A stretch of 64,000 nucleotides of DNA from positions 62,001-126,000 of the forward strand of contig JAIXMN010000009.1 of the NCBI GenBank assembly GCA_025716815.1, written 5' to 3'. The DNA comes from Dichotomocladium elegans (lineage: Eukaryota > Mucoromycota > Mucoromycetes > Mucorales > Lichtheimiaceae). The position numbers and the translations under genes are program-made. The notes beneath the pieces were generated by a model, which saw only the letters and a program-made list of their open reading frames with translations, searched no databases and was not told where the DNA came from. Of the stretch, positions 22,445 to 33,457 are shown in pieces (positions within the stretch are counted from its first letter, which is position 1; each line of letters begins with the position of its first letter).

Positions 22445-23872
22445 TTAGTTATTAAGTCTTTTCGCACACCAGTCAACGATTCTATTCATTCCTTCCGTCC
22501 AAACTTTGTCGTTCGGCGCCAAAAACCGTTCAATGGCCCAGACATGAATAGTATTCGGTTGTCGGACCACCTCTACCTGGACGCCGTCTGTCTTTAAGCG
22601 TTCCACTAGCTGTTCAATGTCCTGCCGAAATATTTCCTGATCACCGAGAGTCACAAGGACAGGTCCAACACCTTCAAAGCGGCCATATATCGGTGAAACA
22701 TAGGGATTTCTTAGGAGTTTGTCCTGCTCTTCGCGGCTCATATTGTTAAAGCCGGAAAAAAACCAACCATGTCGATCTCCGAATTTGATGGGCAGACAAT
22801 CTACATTGTGATTGGTGATGAACGTCTGTGCACTGGAATCCATATTTGCCCAGGGCGAGATCATCACGGCCGCACGTGGCAGAGGCAGAGGAAGCCTAGC
22901 GACCGAGCTCAATGCAACGACATCCTTATCCTTCAAATCGTCGCGGAGCTTGAGTAGCAATGTGGCAGCGAGATTACCACCCGCGCTATCGCCCCCTTAG
23001 CGGCCACAGCAGAAAAATTAGTCAGTCTTTTGGCACAGTGGATATACGCTTCCTTTTCTAGCTTCTATGATTACCGATGATGATCTTCGATGGGTCAATG
23101 TCAAGATCGCGTATTAGGTAGCTGTAGGCTCTTTCGCCGTCCTTACGGGGAACTGGCCATTGGACTTCGGGATGCATTCTATAATCGACGGTAAACACGC
23201 GGGCTTTGATCCCGTGTGCCTTTTCGAAGCGCTCGAGCATGTATAAGAAGGAGGAAGTATACATCAACGAATTACCTAAGAATAACGCCTTATGGGTTAC
23301 TGGATCGTATGGTTCCTTTCTCTCGCTTACCAAGTCTGTATCCTCCGCCTCTCAGTCAGAAAGAACCATTCGTCAATATCCGGTGATAACGAGATATAGA
23401 CCTCCTACTCACCGTGAAAATACATAAAGATCAGATCCGCGTCCTTGGCCGACTTCTCCACCCAATCCAGCCCCCGTTCCTGAGCGTTTTCGACAATCCA
23501 ATTGCCTGATACGTGATCTTTGTGGACCTTTACAATTGAATCCCACTGATATCCAAAAGGCTGTGTCGCATACTCCAGGAGAGGCCGGCCTATGCTGGTT
23601 GAGTATCCAAATATCTGCTTGACAAGGCGACTGCGGATATTGATTGGTAAACGCAGTAGGAAACCTCGGACGTTGCTCATGATCAAATGAGCCGCTGGGA
23701 GAAATTTTACGGTGGCTGCCGGTTAGCGTCCTAGGACGAATCAGTCTTCAGAGGTACGCTTACCGAACTTGCGACCGCCCTTTGACACATACAAGGCGCA
23801 TACAAGTCCAATGAGAACGGCTGTTTTTCCCGGAAGGCCGTGTAGAAATGAATCCGTAGTGGCGTGCTTCAT
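22445..23872 (-). CDS. Membrane-anchored alpha/beta hydrolase (HSL / fold-3 family)
   Basis: Five exons on the minus strand: 23872-23764, 23715-23413, 23348-23331, 23275-23075 and 22995-22445, 393 residues. A single hydrophobic segment near residues 15-30 (KTAVLIGLVCALYV) suggests an ER or membrane anchor. The oxyanion motif HGGGYRLGNS is completed only by an 18-base micro-exon. The nucleophile elbow is GGDSAGGN. The acid is the Asp in LVTLGDQEIF and the base is the His in PNTIHVWAIERF. This layout matches the hormone-sensitive-lipase-like esterases, which include yeast Say1 sterol deacetylase and many xenobiotic esterases. The substrate cannot be told from sequence. If the micro-exon is skipped the frame stays open (18 bases) but HGGG is lost, so skipping would give an inactive protein. 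Confidence 0.85.
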
Positions 23873-25860
23873 GATTGTTTTGCAAATGAGATAAACAAAA
23901 GGAGACGAGAAAAAGAAGGACCTTCCCCGCGTTAAAATAGAATTTCATCTGTTTCACAAATGATTTAATTGCACGTAAGCAGAGTTCTTCCTGATTTGTG
24001 GAAGCTGATCTTCATCTATCAGATTAACCACTGCTGACAGAGACCTATGCCGTAGATTGTTCGTTTCTTACGAATATCCCAAACCTCATGCACATACACA
24101 CACATACACACACACACACACTCTCTCTCTCTCTCTCCCGCGACCAACTCCAACTCCATTCCACAAAATAACTCGGCTTACATGTGATACCTTCTCTTTG
24201 TTCCTTACCGGATGGTTACTCCAATTCAGCTCAGGCCCCTCGTGTTCATTTTCTTGACACATGTCACATGTGGCATTCCTTTTTACCTAGCTCAAGCCAC
24301 TTGGTGAAAATGAGAATGAAACAACACTATGTACCGGAGCCAAGGATGACTTTGCTCAAGCATGGAAGTTAACCTCCTGGGAAATGGGATCATACGGGGG
24401 GAGCTCCCCGCCATGCTAGAACCTCGAGGCAAAAGCAGTACCGGAAGGAAGAAGCGATCGACTCGAGGCCCCGTTAGAGTATTTGGTGCCCTTTGATACT
24501 CTTTTCCATTATCGTTTGTTACGAGTAAAATACTTCAAGCTTCGAATTAAAAAACAATATCATGTAAATTCACGTTAGTTAAGCCCATAAATAAAAGCAT
24601 TATCTTTCATCTATGGCTGTTTACTATGTCAGAAACCTCTGGATAGGTGCCTTTGGAACGTGCTTCTGTATTCCTTAGCTATATTTACACACAACCAACC
24701 GCTTTCTTTGGTATATATATCCAACTTATATATTTCAAACATTAACCATGTCTGGTCTTTGTTTATAAGAAAAACTTTAGTTGAATGGCGTGCGACTCTG
24801 AATTTTGAGAAAACGTTGTAAACGCAGCACTCTTACAGTTTAATTTACAGCTTTCTGCGCATTGAAATTGGCTGGTCGTTTTGGGCTCTAGTTAAAACAA
24901 ATATACCTGCCCAAAACGATATAAGGGCATCAGAGCTTTTATTATTTTGACTTCTATGGATTGAAAGAATATTGTAGTGAAAAAAAGGGCGGGGAAGTTT
25001 GTGAGTGATACTAGGTGCAAAAGAATGGAAAGTCACCAACTGGGTGGGAAACATACCACTCGATACGGACCAATTCCAAAAACTTCGGATGCATCAAACA
25101 ATGATTCATTCGGCGGAGGCCGTAGACTGAACACCTATGTTCATTATCCGAGGAGGTGGAATCAGGGATTGACCCTTCCTCCCTCTCTTTTACTCGCTTT
25201 CTCTCGATGATAAGGATGCAAAATAGGATAAATATTTCCTTTTATACTACTTTTTTCGAGATAAAACGAAAATATAATAGCACAATCCCTATGTCTACCG
25301 ACAACAAAGGACAATGAGGTATCGGCGCCAAATCGTTTTATCTACTGGTACGACAATTATACGATTTATGCGGAATTGCTGAAAAATTAGCATGCTCAAT
25401 TTTAGATCAGCAGGACGATTTGAAGCCCGACCACGGCTTGTACACTTTCCCCTTTCTTAAGACAACCCCTTCTCACCATGCCCCTCTTCCCATCTACGTC
25501 TTTCAAACTGTTAAACTAGTTACTTTCTCCTTTTTCTGCTGCTGACTTCTAGCCAACTCAATCGCAGGGAGGAGATAAGGAGATGTTATTCTTCTAAATC
25601 ATATAGCTCGGTGCAAGGACTCCGAGAAACACTACATCTTTTTTCTCTTCCCTCCGTTTATAACTTGCGTTTGTACGGCTCCTACAAGCCAATGTCAACA
25701 ATAATTACGAGCATGAGTGTTATAACACTGCGGTGGATACCCCCACGGATATGCTGGGAAGGATATGTTCAAATACCGTCTTTCGTTGATTTTGTATTTA
25801 TCATTCTCGCTGCTCGCAGACTACATAAAAATGCGCTCGTCTCACCTGTTACTCCAATAG
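23873..25860. other. Intergenic region, no supported gene
   Basis: About 2 kb. It holds an AC/CT microsatellite (about 24092-24137) and AT-rich DNA. The missing 5' end of the following two-helix protein gene probably lies in 25470-25860, but no upstream exon could be chosen with confidence. Confidence 0.45.
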
Positions 25861-26661
25861 CTTCCGAAGCATATCTTTGACGAGCGTCTGTCGCAGATTG
25901 AACGCCTTGTTCGCGAAAAATGTCCATCGACTCATGTCGAATACTACATCTTTGTCTTTATTATCGCGTGCATTGTCTGTTCCGCTGGTTTTTCACTCGC
26001 CGCGCGCTCAGCAAATATTTCCATGTGGTATCCACTTATTCTGCTTATCGTACCTGCCGCGTTAAGCTTCTGGACGAGCAGGCGGAGGTCAACCTATGTG
26101 CACCGGATAAAAGAGGTATGTAAAAAAATCGCACATGCACTACATAGCGATATAGAGGGAGTTAGTGAGAGAGGGGCAAAAAAGAAGCCACTAGGGCTCA
26201 TGCATCTAGTCATTCGAATATAGTTTGAACAGGCGCTGAAACAGATGCTGAAGGATTTTAATAAGATGGATCGCGTAAGGTGGTCTTTTCGACGGCCCAG
26301 TGCGAATGATACATTACCCATAAAATACAAGCGTGCGCGACTCTGCCTTGTCATTCAAATATCTAGTTACTCTGAGGAGCTCCCATCTTATCAGACAGCG
26401 GTCATGTCAAACATTGCTTTAGACAACTCTTTCCACCAACCGCTACCCCCACCAAGCTACTCCCAAATCGACTGTCCCACCGCAGCCTCTTCTATTGCTG
26501 GATCGAGCAGAACCCCAACACTCTTGCTTGACTCGGCCGACTCCTCTCGGTCATCGGTGTACCTGACGCAGCCAGAGCAGGCTCTTGTTCGTCAACAGCA
26601 CCCGTCCATGGTACTGATTACTCCTGTTCGCGCCGATACAACCGATCCTCCTTGCCATTAG
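25861..26661 (+). CDS. Two-helix membrane protein with PY-type motifs, 5' end unresolved
   Basis: Two exons are clear: about 25861-26115 and 26233-26661, joined in phase 0 by a GT-AG intron. The first begins HIFDERLSQIERLVREK and then has two hydrophobic segments (YYIFVFIIACIVCSAGF and WYPLILLIVPAALSFW) followed by basic SRRRSTYVHRIKE. The second continues ALKQMLKDFNKMDRVRW and SFRRPSANDTLPIKY, then a Ser/Pro-rich tail with ELPSY and PPPSY, which resemble WW-domain-binding PY motifs of Rsp5 targets. A stop lies in frame just before 25861, so at least one upstream exon is missing. I do not recognise the family. The hairpin plus cytosolic tail resembles ER-shaping or Spo7-like layouts only superficially. 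Confidence 0.5.
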
Positions 26662-28369
26662 ACTATAATACGACTTTCTGCAGCATTTTTAATGTTGTAG
26701 TGGATTTTTTTTTTTTTTGTGTGTGTATGTGTATACATGTATTCAAACTGCTCATCTACAGGGCTAATAATTAACTTTGAATTGAAGTACACAGCTACCG
26801 CTCTAATATTCTGAAAAAGTAAAAGAAAAGGAGGTGTGTAAACCGCCTATTTAGTCCGCATAAAAATACTTCATGATATTGCGGAACATATGCGTATCAA
26901 CAGATAAAAGACAGTACGTTAATGGATTGGCTTGTTTTTTTTGCTCACTTGTAAAAAGCAATTCTTCTCCAAGCATGTAACAAGTGCCATGGGATAATAC
27001 AGCTATGATCCGGGTGATAATAATGATTGACTTTGAGAGGAAGCAGCAACAGACCCTAAAAGGTTGGCCAGCGCTGGCGGGAACAAAAGGGGGCGCATCG
27101 GCGACGTGATGGGCAGAAGGCAAAGGGCACGAGCAACGGATGATGTCACGGTATCTGCTGCAGAAGTGTCAACCATAAGTTAGTTGTTTTACTCCCACCG
27201 CATGCGGAATTGCCGACCTCCACTCCCCCCTATTCTGTCATGATTTCCTACAACTAACAGAGATTCGTGAAATCACCCTTCTTTATCAATTTCTCTGCTC
27301 GCTCTCCTCCATGGCCTTGCCAACCCTTTTCCACTTGCATGTACATTTTTAATCTCGAGAATGTATCAAAAGTGCTGATCGCTCTGATGCGGTTGGTAAT
27401 ACGGCTGCCTTTTGTCAGGTTCCCCCTCTTTTTATTAAAAAGTCTTTATGCTGGTGCTCTTGTGCAGCCCAAGGTGTGTAAACACTCCTCGCTGTTATTA
27501 TTATGCTAACGTATGGGACATCCAATATACAGCCCATCATAAAACTATCCCATACAAACCGGAACTGATTTCTTCTTCCTGTGGATAATCTAAGCATGAC
27601 ACCAGTAGATGTCATCTTGTTTATTTCTCGTGACCTGTCATGCGTACTGTATGTTACCGGTACGTGCTTTCCTTTATATGGCTTTGAGGGAGATTCAGCG
27701 ATTGATCTTACATGATCTGATACGACTACAAATATTCACATGGATAGTGTGATACAGTCTTGAAAGTTAAAAAGAAACCAGGATAAAACTATGCGTTATA
27801 TGGTCTGTGTGGATATATTTATTTAAAGAACATGACCTATGTATGTACAGTTGCATATCTTCCACACTACTGAAAGAAGAAATAGGCTGTTCTGGCTGTT
27901 GTCCTGCGTAATATTTGGTGGTTATGCTGTACCCAGTCGTTAAAACTCAAGCGCATCAGTGAAGAGAGCAATAACGGGCAGATTCTGTTGTTGTTTGCAT
28001 AGAATAACACAGATATTAATAGATTAAGGACATGAAAGGATATTCTCGGCAACGGTTGTATGGTGACCAGACCCTTCCGACCACGCTGCACATTTATTTC
28101 GTAGCTCCCTTGGCCCCTTTTAAATGCTTTATTTCTACCCCATATTTATTAACTCTTAAGTTATCGTTAATTATCTTTATATGCTCATGCGATTCGCTTA
28201 TGATATAAAATATAGATATCCTTGCTGCTGTGATGATAAAACGGCATCGATTGGAGTATCTATCATATACCTGTCATTCTCCATGTCACCGAGACAGACG
28301 ACGATTGTGATTGGTCAGCCGGATATGGAAAAAATAAAAAAATAAACGAAGACCGTATCCGGTTAGATA
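26662..28369. other. Intergenic region, no supported gene
   Basis: About 1.7 kb, AT-rich, with a poly-T/GT run near 26705-26735. A 90-residue minus-strand frame at 26851-27123 shows no family features. Nothing else is supported before the tRNA gene. Confidence 0.45.
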
Positions 28370-28442
28370 CGAGGCTACCAGGGGTCGAACCTGGAATCTC
28401 CTGATTCGTAGTCAGGCGCCTTATCCATTTGGCCATAGCCCC
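28370..28442 (-). tRNA. tRNA-Arg (anticodon ACG), no intron
   Basis: A 73-base cloverleaf folds on the minus strand. The acceptor stem GGGGCTA pairs with TAGCCTC (one G-U), followed by discriminator G. The D stem is GCC/GGC. The anticodon stem CCTGA/TCAGG encloses CTACGAA, so the anticodon is ACG (read as ICG for CGU/CGC/CGA). The T arm is CCAGG TTCGACC CCTGG with an intact B box. A solo LTR lies 237 bases upstream of its 5' end. Confidence 0.93.
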
Positions 28443-28679
28443 ATTTGTTGATTTTACTGATAATTACAAAATTATATCATATTAATTTATGATAATCACG
28501 TGCCTATTTTCCGTGCTGAAGGTGTTGGAAGAAAGTAGTAGAATGGAAGTTTTTGGAGCGAAGGAGAAAGGGCGACAGTAAGGACAAGTCCATTGCCATT
28601 AAACAGAATAAGGATATAGGGGTTGGATATTGCCATGGCTCTACTATTCATGATAGTGGGCTTCTACAGACAGCACTGA

Positions 28680-29313
28680 TGTCATGACCCAAAATGGGAT
28701 TATTCGAGAGCGTTCGCCCCTTACCCTGGGTACCCCTTTCACGAATGCATTTATTGTCCTGGTTGCATTAATTTTGGTCAATTGCATTTATTACTCCGTC
28801 TACATTTATTAATTCTTCAAGTCATTGCAACGAGCCTCAATATATCCCATACGCCTCTCCCATAAGATCTAGTATAAATACCCTCGTATTTGTTATAATA
28901 AAATATCATCAGATTATCCTTCGTCATATATCATCCCTGGTCATCAGTTCTCTGTCTATCCGGTCTATCGATTCATACCTATCCTTTGTCCTGCCTCTTG
29001 GGCTCTGCCTTGTTCCTGGTAGCTATCCGAATTGGTGCATGCTGTGTGATTGGGAGTACCTAACACCCACCCCCCGTAGTGTAGTTCTTGTCTTGTCCTC
29101 CATCTCTTGTCCTGTCTTGTCTTGATTCTTTTCTGTCAGGCACAATTCTGGTTAGTAGTATAGTATTGTTCTCTAGAGTAGTTTCTGATCTTTCCCTCTA
29201 CTCCATTGCCAGCACTATCACTGCCAACCCATTCTCGGTCTGTGCCTGCCTTCTGTTCTCCTGTCTTGTTCCTGCGCTACACTTTCTTGTCTGTCTGCCC
29301 TGTATCCGCGACA
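28680..29313 (+). mobile_element. Solo LTR of an LTR retrotransposon, with 5-bp target duplication
   Basis: The element begins TGTCATGACCC and ends CCGCGACA, so it has the TGTC...GACA inverted ends typical of LTRs, and spans 634 bases. It is flanked directly by ACTGA on both sides (28675-28679 and 29314-29318), a perfect 5-bp target-site duplication. Inside are a TATA box (TATAAATA at 28873-28880) and, 17 bases later, AATAAA (28897-28902), the order expected for U3-R on the plus strand. No internal gag-pol sequence adjoins it, so it is a solo LTR left by recombination. Its place close to a tRNA gene recalls Ty1/Ty3-type targeting. The 76-codon frame at 29088-29318 lies inside it and is not a gene. 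Confidence 0.82.
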
Positions 29314-29774
29314 ACTGAGCATGATTGTCGGCTTATCCAACTCTTCTACAGCACACCTTGACTGTCTTCCCATTCCAACGTTCCGAAACCCGCTAACCGG
29401 TAATGGTTGGGGGAAAAATGCTCGATGACTACCGCTTATATCAACACTACCACCATGGTCTGAAATCATATAAAAAGAGAGCTGTTTTTTAGTCAATAAA
29501 GAGGATCCTGTCTCAAAGACTCGATTTGCCCCTAACGGTTTTAACACCTGCAACTAACTCTCTAACCACCACAGATATACAAATGTCATTTGAGATATTT
29601 CGCTTCATGAAACTTCCTTGTCTACCTTCGATACCCAACCCTCATATACCTTCAGCCAAAAAAAATGTAGAGCATACAAAATAAGGGTGTCACGGATGCT
29701 ACGGTCTAGGTAATACAAGATATTTTAGAAATTCATACCACGAGCGCGTTGCTTTTCTCACTGGCCATTGCAAT
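29314..29774. other. Intergenic region between solo LTR and UGO1
   Basis: 460 bases beginning with the 3' copy of the LTR target duplication. It holds the UGO1 promoter; the interval is AT-rich near 29690-29740. No gene is seen. Confidence 0.45.
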
Positions 29775-31462
29775 ATGAGTGATTACATGTTCCTAAATAA
29801 CAGCCATCGCAAAACAGCTGCAAATCCCTTGCGGCCCTACTCTCCACCTGTTCGACATCATCTTCATAATTATACCTCGCTTGATGCGCTCGATGCAGTT
29901 CCCGACCCTACCCTCGAAGATCTCGACGATAGTCAAACGCATTTCCGAGAAACGACTACTCAGCTCACAAGCCTCGCGGCTTTCAAATACATATTAAATC
30001 TTCTAAACAGCCCTCTCGAAGTTGGAACGACATTACTTCAGGTACAATACGCACCACACGAGCGCGCCGAAGTGTTGGCATCTAGGGACGAAATCGTTGC
30101 GATTGGCAACAACGTAAGGTTTAGGAGAGATAATAGAAATCACAAGATTTTGAACACGTTCACGGGATTATAAGAATCTAGAGACCTCTGCACTCTCGAC
30201 GAGTTCCTCGGAAGAGGACGAAGATGGAGGATTTTTCACTCCAATTCCGCAACAGCAGGAACGAAGGGCTCGGTCGCGTGCCAGTTCGCGACAGATGAAG
30301 ATTAGAAAAAGCATTACAGTAACGTCTTCCCTGCCGGCGTACAGCGTTTACGATAGCGTGCGTCGACCAGCCCACCAAATGGCACCTCTGCCTGGTGATA
30401 GCACGATTTTTGACATTCTGCAGCAAGTCATTAAGCTTCCTAGTGAAGGGTGGATGTCCTTGTTTAAAGGTACGCTTGTTGGATTTGCCTTGTCCAGTTA
30501 CTGTGGCTTGCTGTAACGAGCACTCTATCACAGGGCAGCGTGTTGCCTGGATCCATGATATGCTCTGGTGTCTGCTACAGCCGGGATTAGAAGGGTTCCT
30601 TAACGATATATTCGGGATTTACGACGACACCATTCCTATTGGTAACATTTTACCGAATATTATCACGTCTGTCGTTAGTCATGTTGTTATCGGCGTGCTT
30701 TTGAGTCCACTCGAGATTATTCGGACAAGGTAGAACGATCTTTGTAGACCTGTTTCTTTATTCTTTTTTCTCACCACGTCTGGCGGAGTCTAGACTTACG
30801 GTACAGTCTGCATCCAACGCAAAATATAACGGCATTATCCAGGCATTCAAGGTCATGTGCGCTGAAGAAGGTGGCGTGCGTAGCATGTATCTATCCAGAA
30901 ACCTAGCACCCACGATACTTTATCATACGGCGCGACCTCTTCTGGATACGAGCATTCCGATGGTGATTGAGCGCACTCTCGGGCTTGCTGCGCCTGACTC
31001 ACCAATCTTGTATGGTACTGCTGAGCTCACGATGCGGATGCTTGGTTTGGTTGTAATATTCCCACTGGAGACAATCCGGAAACGATTGCAGTGCCAAGCC
31101 CCGAACTATGAAACAGTGGTTGCATTACGTCCTGTTCCTTACAATGGCATACTGGATGCGCTCTACCGCATCATGAAAGAAGAGGGCACTCAAGAGAAGC
31201 ACGAAAAGAAGGAACCCCAGCCCCGTTTGATGGACAGTAGCGATAGCGAGGACGACGATTTTATGCCTGTGCGACGGCGTCAAGAGACCAGGGGCCCAAA
31301 GAGTGCATGGGGCATCCGTGGGCTATACCGCGGTCTAGGCATGCAGGTGGCTGCCACCAGTGTAGATTTCCTGATGAGAGTAATAGATGGTAAGTCTATG
31401 ACCCCATATTGTCTAATCACACGACTTACGCTCGCCCAGGGGATTTATACGGTCTGGCATAA
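29775..31462 (+). CDS. UGO1: Ugo1-like mitochondrial outer-membrane fusion protein (carrier fold)
   Basis: Five exons: 29775-30113, 30175-30469, 30534-30729, 30794-31389 and 31440-31462, 482 residues in matching phase. The N-terminus has the Ugo1 signature NPLRPYSPPV. Degenerate mitochondrial-carrier motifs follow: LNSPLEVGTTLLQVQYAP, LSPLEIIRTRL and FPLETIRKRLQCQ, each the remnant of a PxD/ExxR/K carrier repeat. Ugo1 (SLC25A46 in animals) links outer- and inner-membrane fusion with Fzo1/mitofusin and Mgm1/OPA1, and sits in the outer membrane. An acidic Ser/Asp stretch (STSSSEEDEDGG) follows exon 1, and a second (SSDSEDDDF) lies in exon 4. The last exon codes only eight residues. The next gene starts 51 bases after the stop. 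Confidence 0.87.
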
Positions 31463-31513
31463 ATAGAATATTTCGGCATCTGATTTTCCCTCCTTCTATT
31501 TCTGAAACAAAAC

Positions 31514-33455
31514 ATGCATATCTTGAAGTCAGCAGTAGCTGTTGCTCTCATTGTCTGTGCATTGCCGACATGTCAAGCAGCCGAGCATTACCAGACTGTG
31601 CTGCAAGCGAACACGAAAGTCAACGAGAAGCGTGTTGCAATCATAGGTTCATTTCGTTGTCGAGTGCAGAAAAGGAGCAGAGGGATTGAGTAAAGAGTCC
31701 GTCTTCCATAGGTGGCGGCGCGGCAGGAACTTCAGCAGCTTTTTGGCTGAGGAACGCCTTCCCGGACAGCCATGACTCAGGTGTTCGAGTGAGAACGACT
31801 CTTTACGAGCGTAACAATCATTTTGGTGGCAGAACCATGGTGATACCCATCAAGGACGATCCTTCTGTTGGTTTTATTGAGCTAGGCGCGTCGATTTTTG
31901 TTGAAAAAAACTACAACCTGATGAACGCTACCAAGCGCTTTGGGCTGGGATTGACACGCCTCACTGAGCTCCCTATTGAGCGTGGGCTCGGAATATGGGA
32001 TGGCAAAGAATTTTTGTTTGAGGAAACCGGAAATCATTACTGGGACATTCTCAAGCTCATATGGAGATACGGGTATACGCCTATTAAAGTAAGAAACTTA
32101 AACTCGACGCCCCCTCCCCTGAGCGTTGATTGTCAAATGGGAATAACCCTCTTTCCCCAGTTTGATTCTTTTCTTCAAGCAACCATATCGCAGTTCCTCA
32201 ATGGTGCCTATCACGATAAAGATGACGTGCCGCCCTTCCTGAGTGTGGAGGAGTCACTAGTGCAGTACGGTTTGGAAGAACTTACAAACATCACGTCGTC
32301 GGGTTTGTTCGAAAAAAAGCTCAAGCTTTCGAACCAGTTTGTCCGCGAAGTCATTCAGACTTCCACCCGCGCGAATTATGGCCAAGATGTAGATATTCTA
32401 CACGGCTTTGGAGGACTAGTATGTGCGATTATCCGGCGCTGCTGTATCCCTTCAACACTAAACAGGGATTCCTAATGGTAGGTATCCATGTCCACCGCAG
32501 GAGCATCGGCAACAGAAGGCGGCAACTTTCAGATATTCGAGCAGTTTGCTTTGCGTTCAGGGGCTGATCTTAAGCTCGAAACTGCTGTTGTCAGTCTCCG
32601 CAACACTACCGAAGTGGATGACAACGGGAACATTGTCAAGAGTTATATCGTGACAACAGACGACGGACAGGAAGAAGTGTTTGACGCCGTATTGTTTGCA
32701 GCTCCTATTGTAAGGAATTTTTTTTATTTTATTTTTTCGTTTTATGTAACTATATGGCGCATATATATAGCATCTTTCCAACATTGAGATGGATTTTCCT
32801 AACGCTGTCTCTGCCGAGCGCGAGTACCAGATTGTGCATGTCACAATGATAGCCGGAGTAGTTGACCCATCCTATTTCGGAAGGAAATGGGAAAATATGC
32901 CTACACTTATAGTGACGACAGGCGTGCCGCTCAGTAAGTGTCCCTCTTCCTTCTTTCTTACGTCGCCGTAAAAGCTCATCCGTCATAGCCGGCAACTTTA
33001 AAGAGTCAACACAGCCATTTACAACGTTTGGAATCCACAGATTCCTCAAAGATACAGGCGAGAGCATCGTCAAGATGTTTTCGCCAGAGCCGCTCAGCGA
33101 CGATATCCTCGATCAGCTGTTTCACAACCGGAGCTGGACGCATCGGAAAGCTTGGGAGGCATTCCCGAAACTCTACTCCGTCGGTGCAAACGAGGAGTGG
33201 CCACCCGTCATTTTGCATGGCTGGGAGGACGACTCTGAAAATGGCGTCATATATGTTAACGCTTTCGAGAGCTGTATTTCGGCAAGTTGCGATTTCATCA
33301 ATGTCCAGACTGCATAGTATCTCATCAAAAACTTAATCTTATAGACCATGGAAACAGAGACAGTTGCGAGCAAAAATGCTGTCAGAATCCTTCGTGATCG
33401 CTGGTGTACAGACATGCCATGCGTCCCATTTACGGACGGATGGGGTGATAATTAA
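31514..33455 (+). CDS. Prenylcysteine oxidase (FAD-dependent)
   Basis: Seven exons: 31514-31646, 31712-32088, 32161-32418, 32482-32709, 32771-32933, 32989-33281 and 33345-33455, 520 residues. A signal peptide (about 1-22, ALIVCALPTCQA) targets the secretory/lysosomal route. The FAD-binding glycine loop VAIIGGGAAGTSAAFWL is at about residues 41-57, followed by LYERNNHFGGRT. The prenylcysteine-lyase domain follows with GFGGLVSMSTAGASATEGGN and YVNAFESCISTMETETVASKNA. The enzyme cleaves the thioether of farnesyl- or geranylgeranyl-cysteine released when prenylated proteins are degraded, giving free cysteine, an isoprenoid aldehyde and H2O2. The sixth intron (33282-33344) uses a GC donor (GCAAGT...AG). 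Its stop codon is only two bases from the stop of the opposite-strand hydrolase. Confidence 0.9.
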
Positions 33456-33457
33456 AT

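Noticed and set aside
26851..27123. 90-codon minus-strand open frame
   Set aside because: No domain, no splice partner and AT-rich composition; probably chance.
29088..29318. 76-codon plus-strand open frame rich in Leu/Ser
   Set aside because: It lies inside the solo LTR, ends in the target duplication and has no conserved features.
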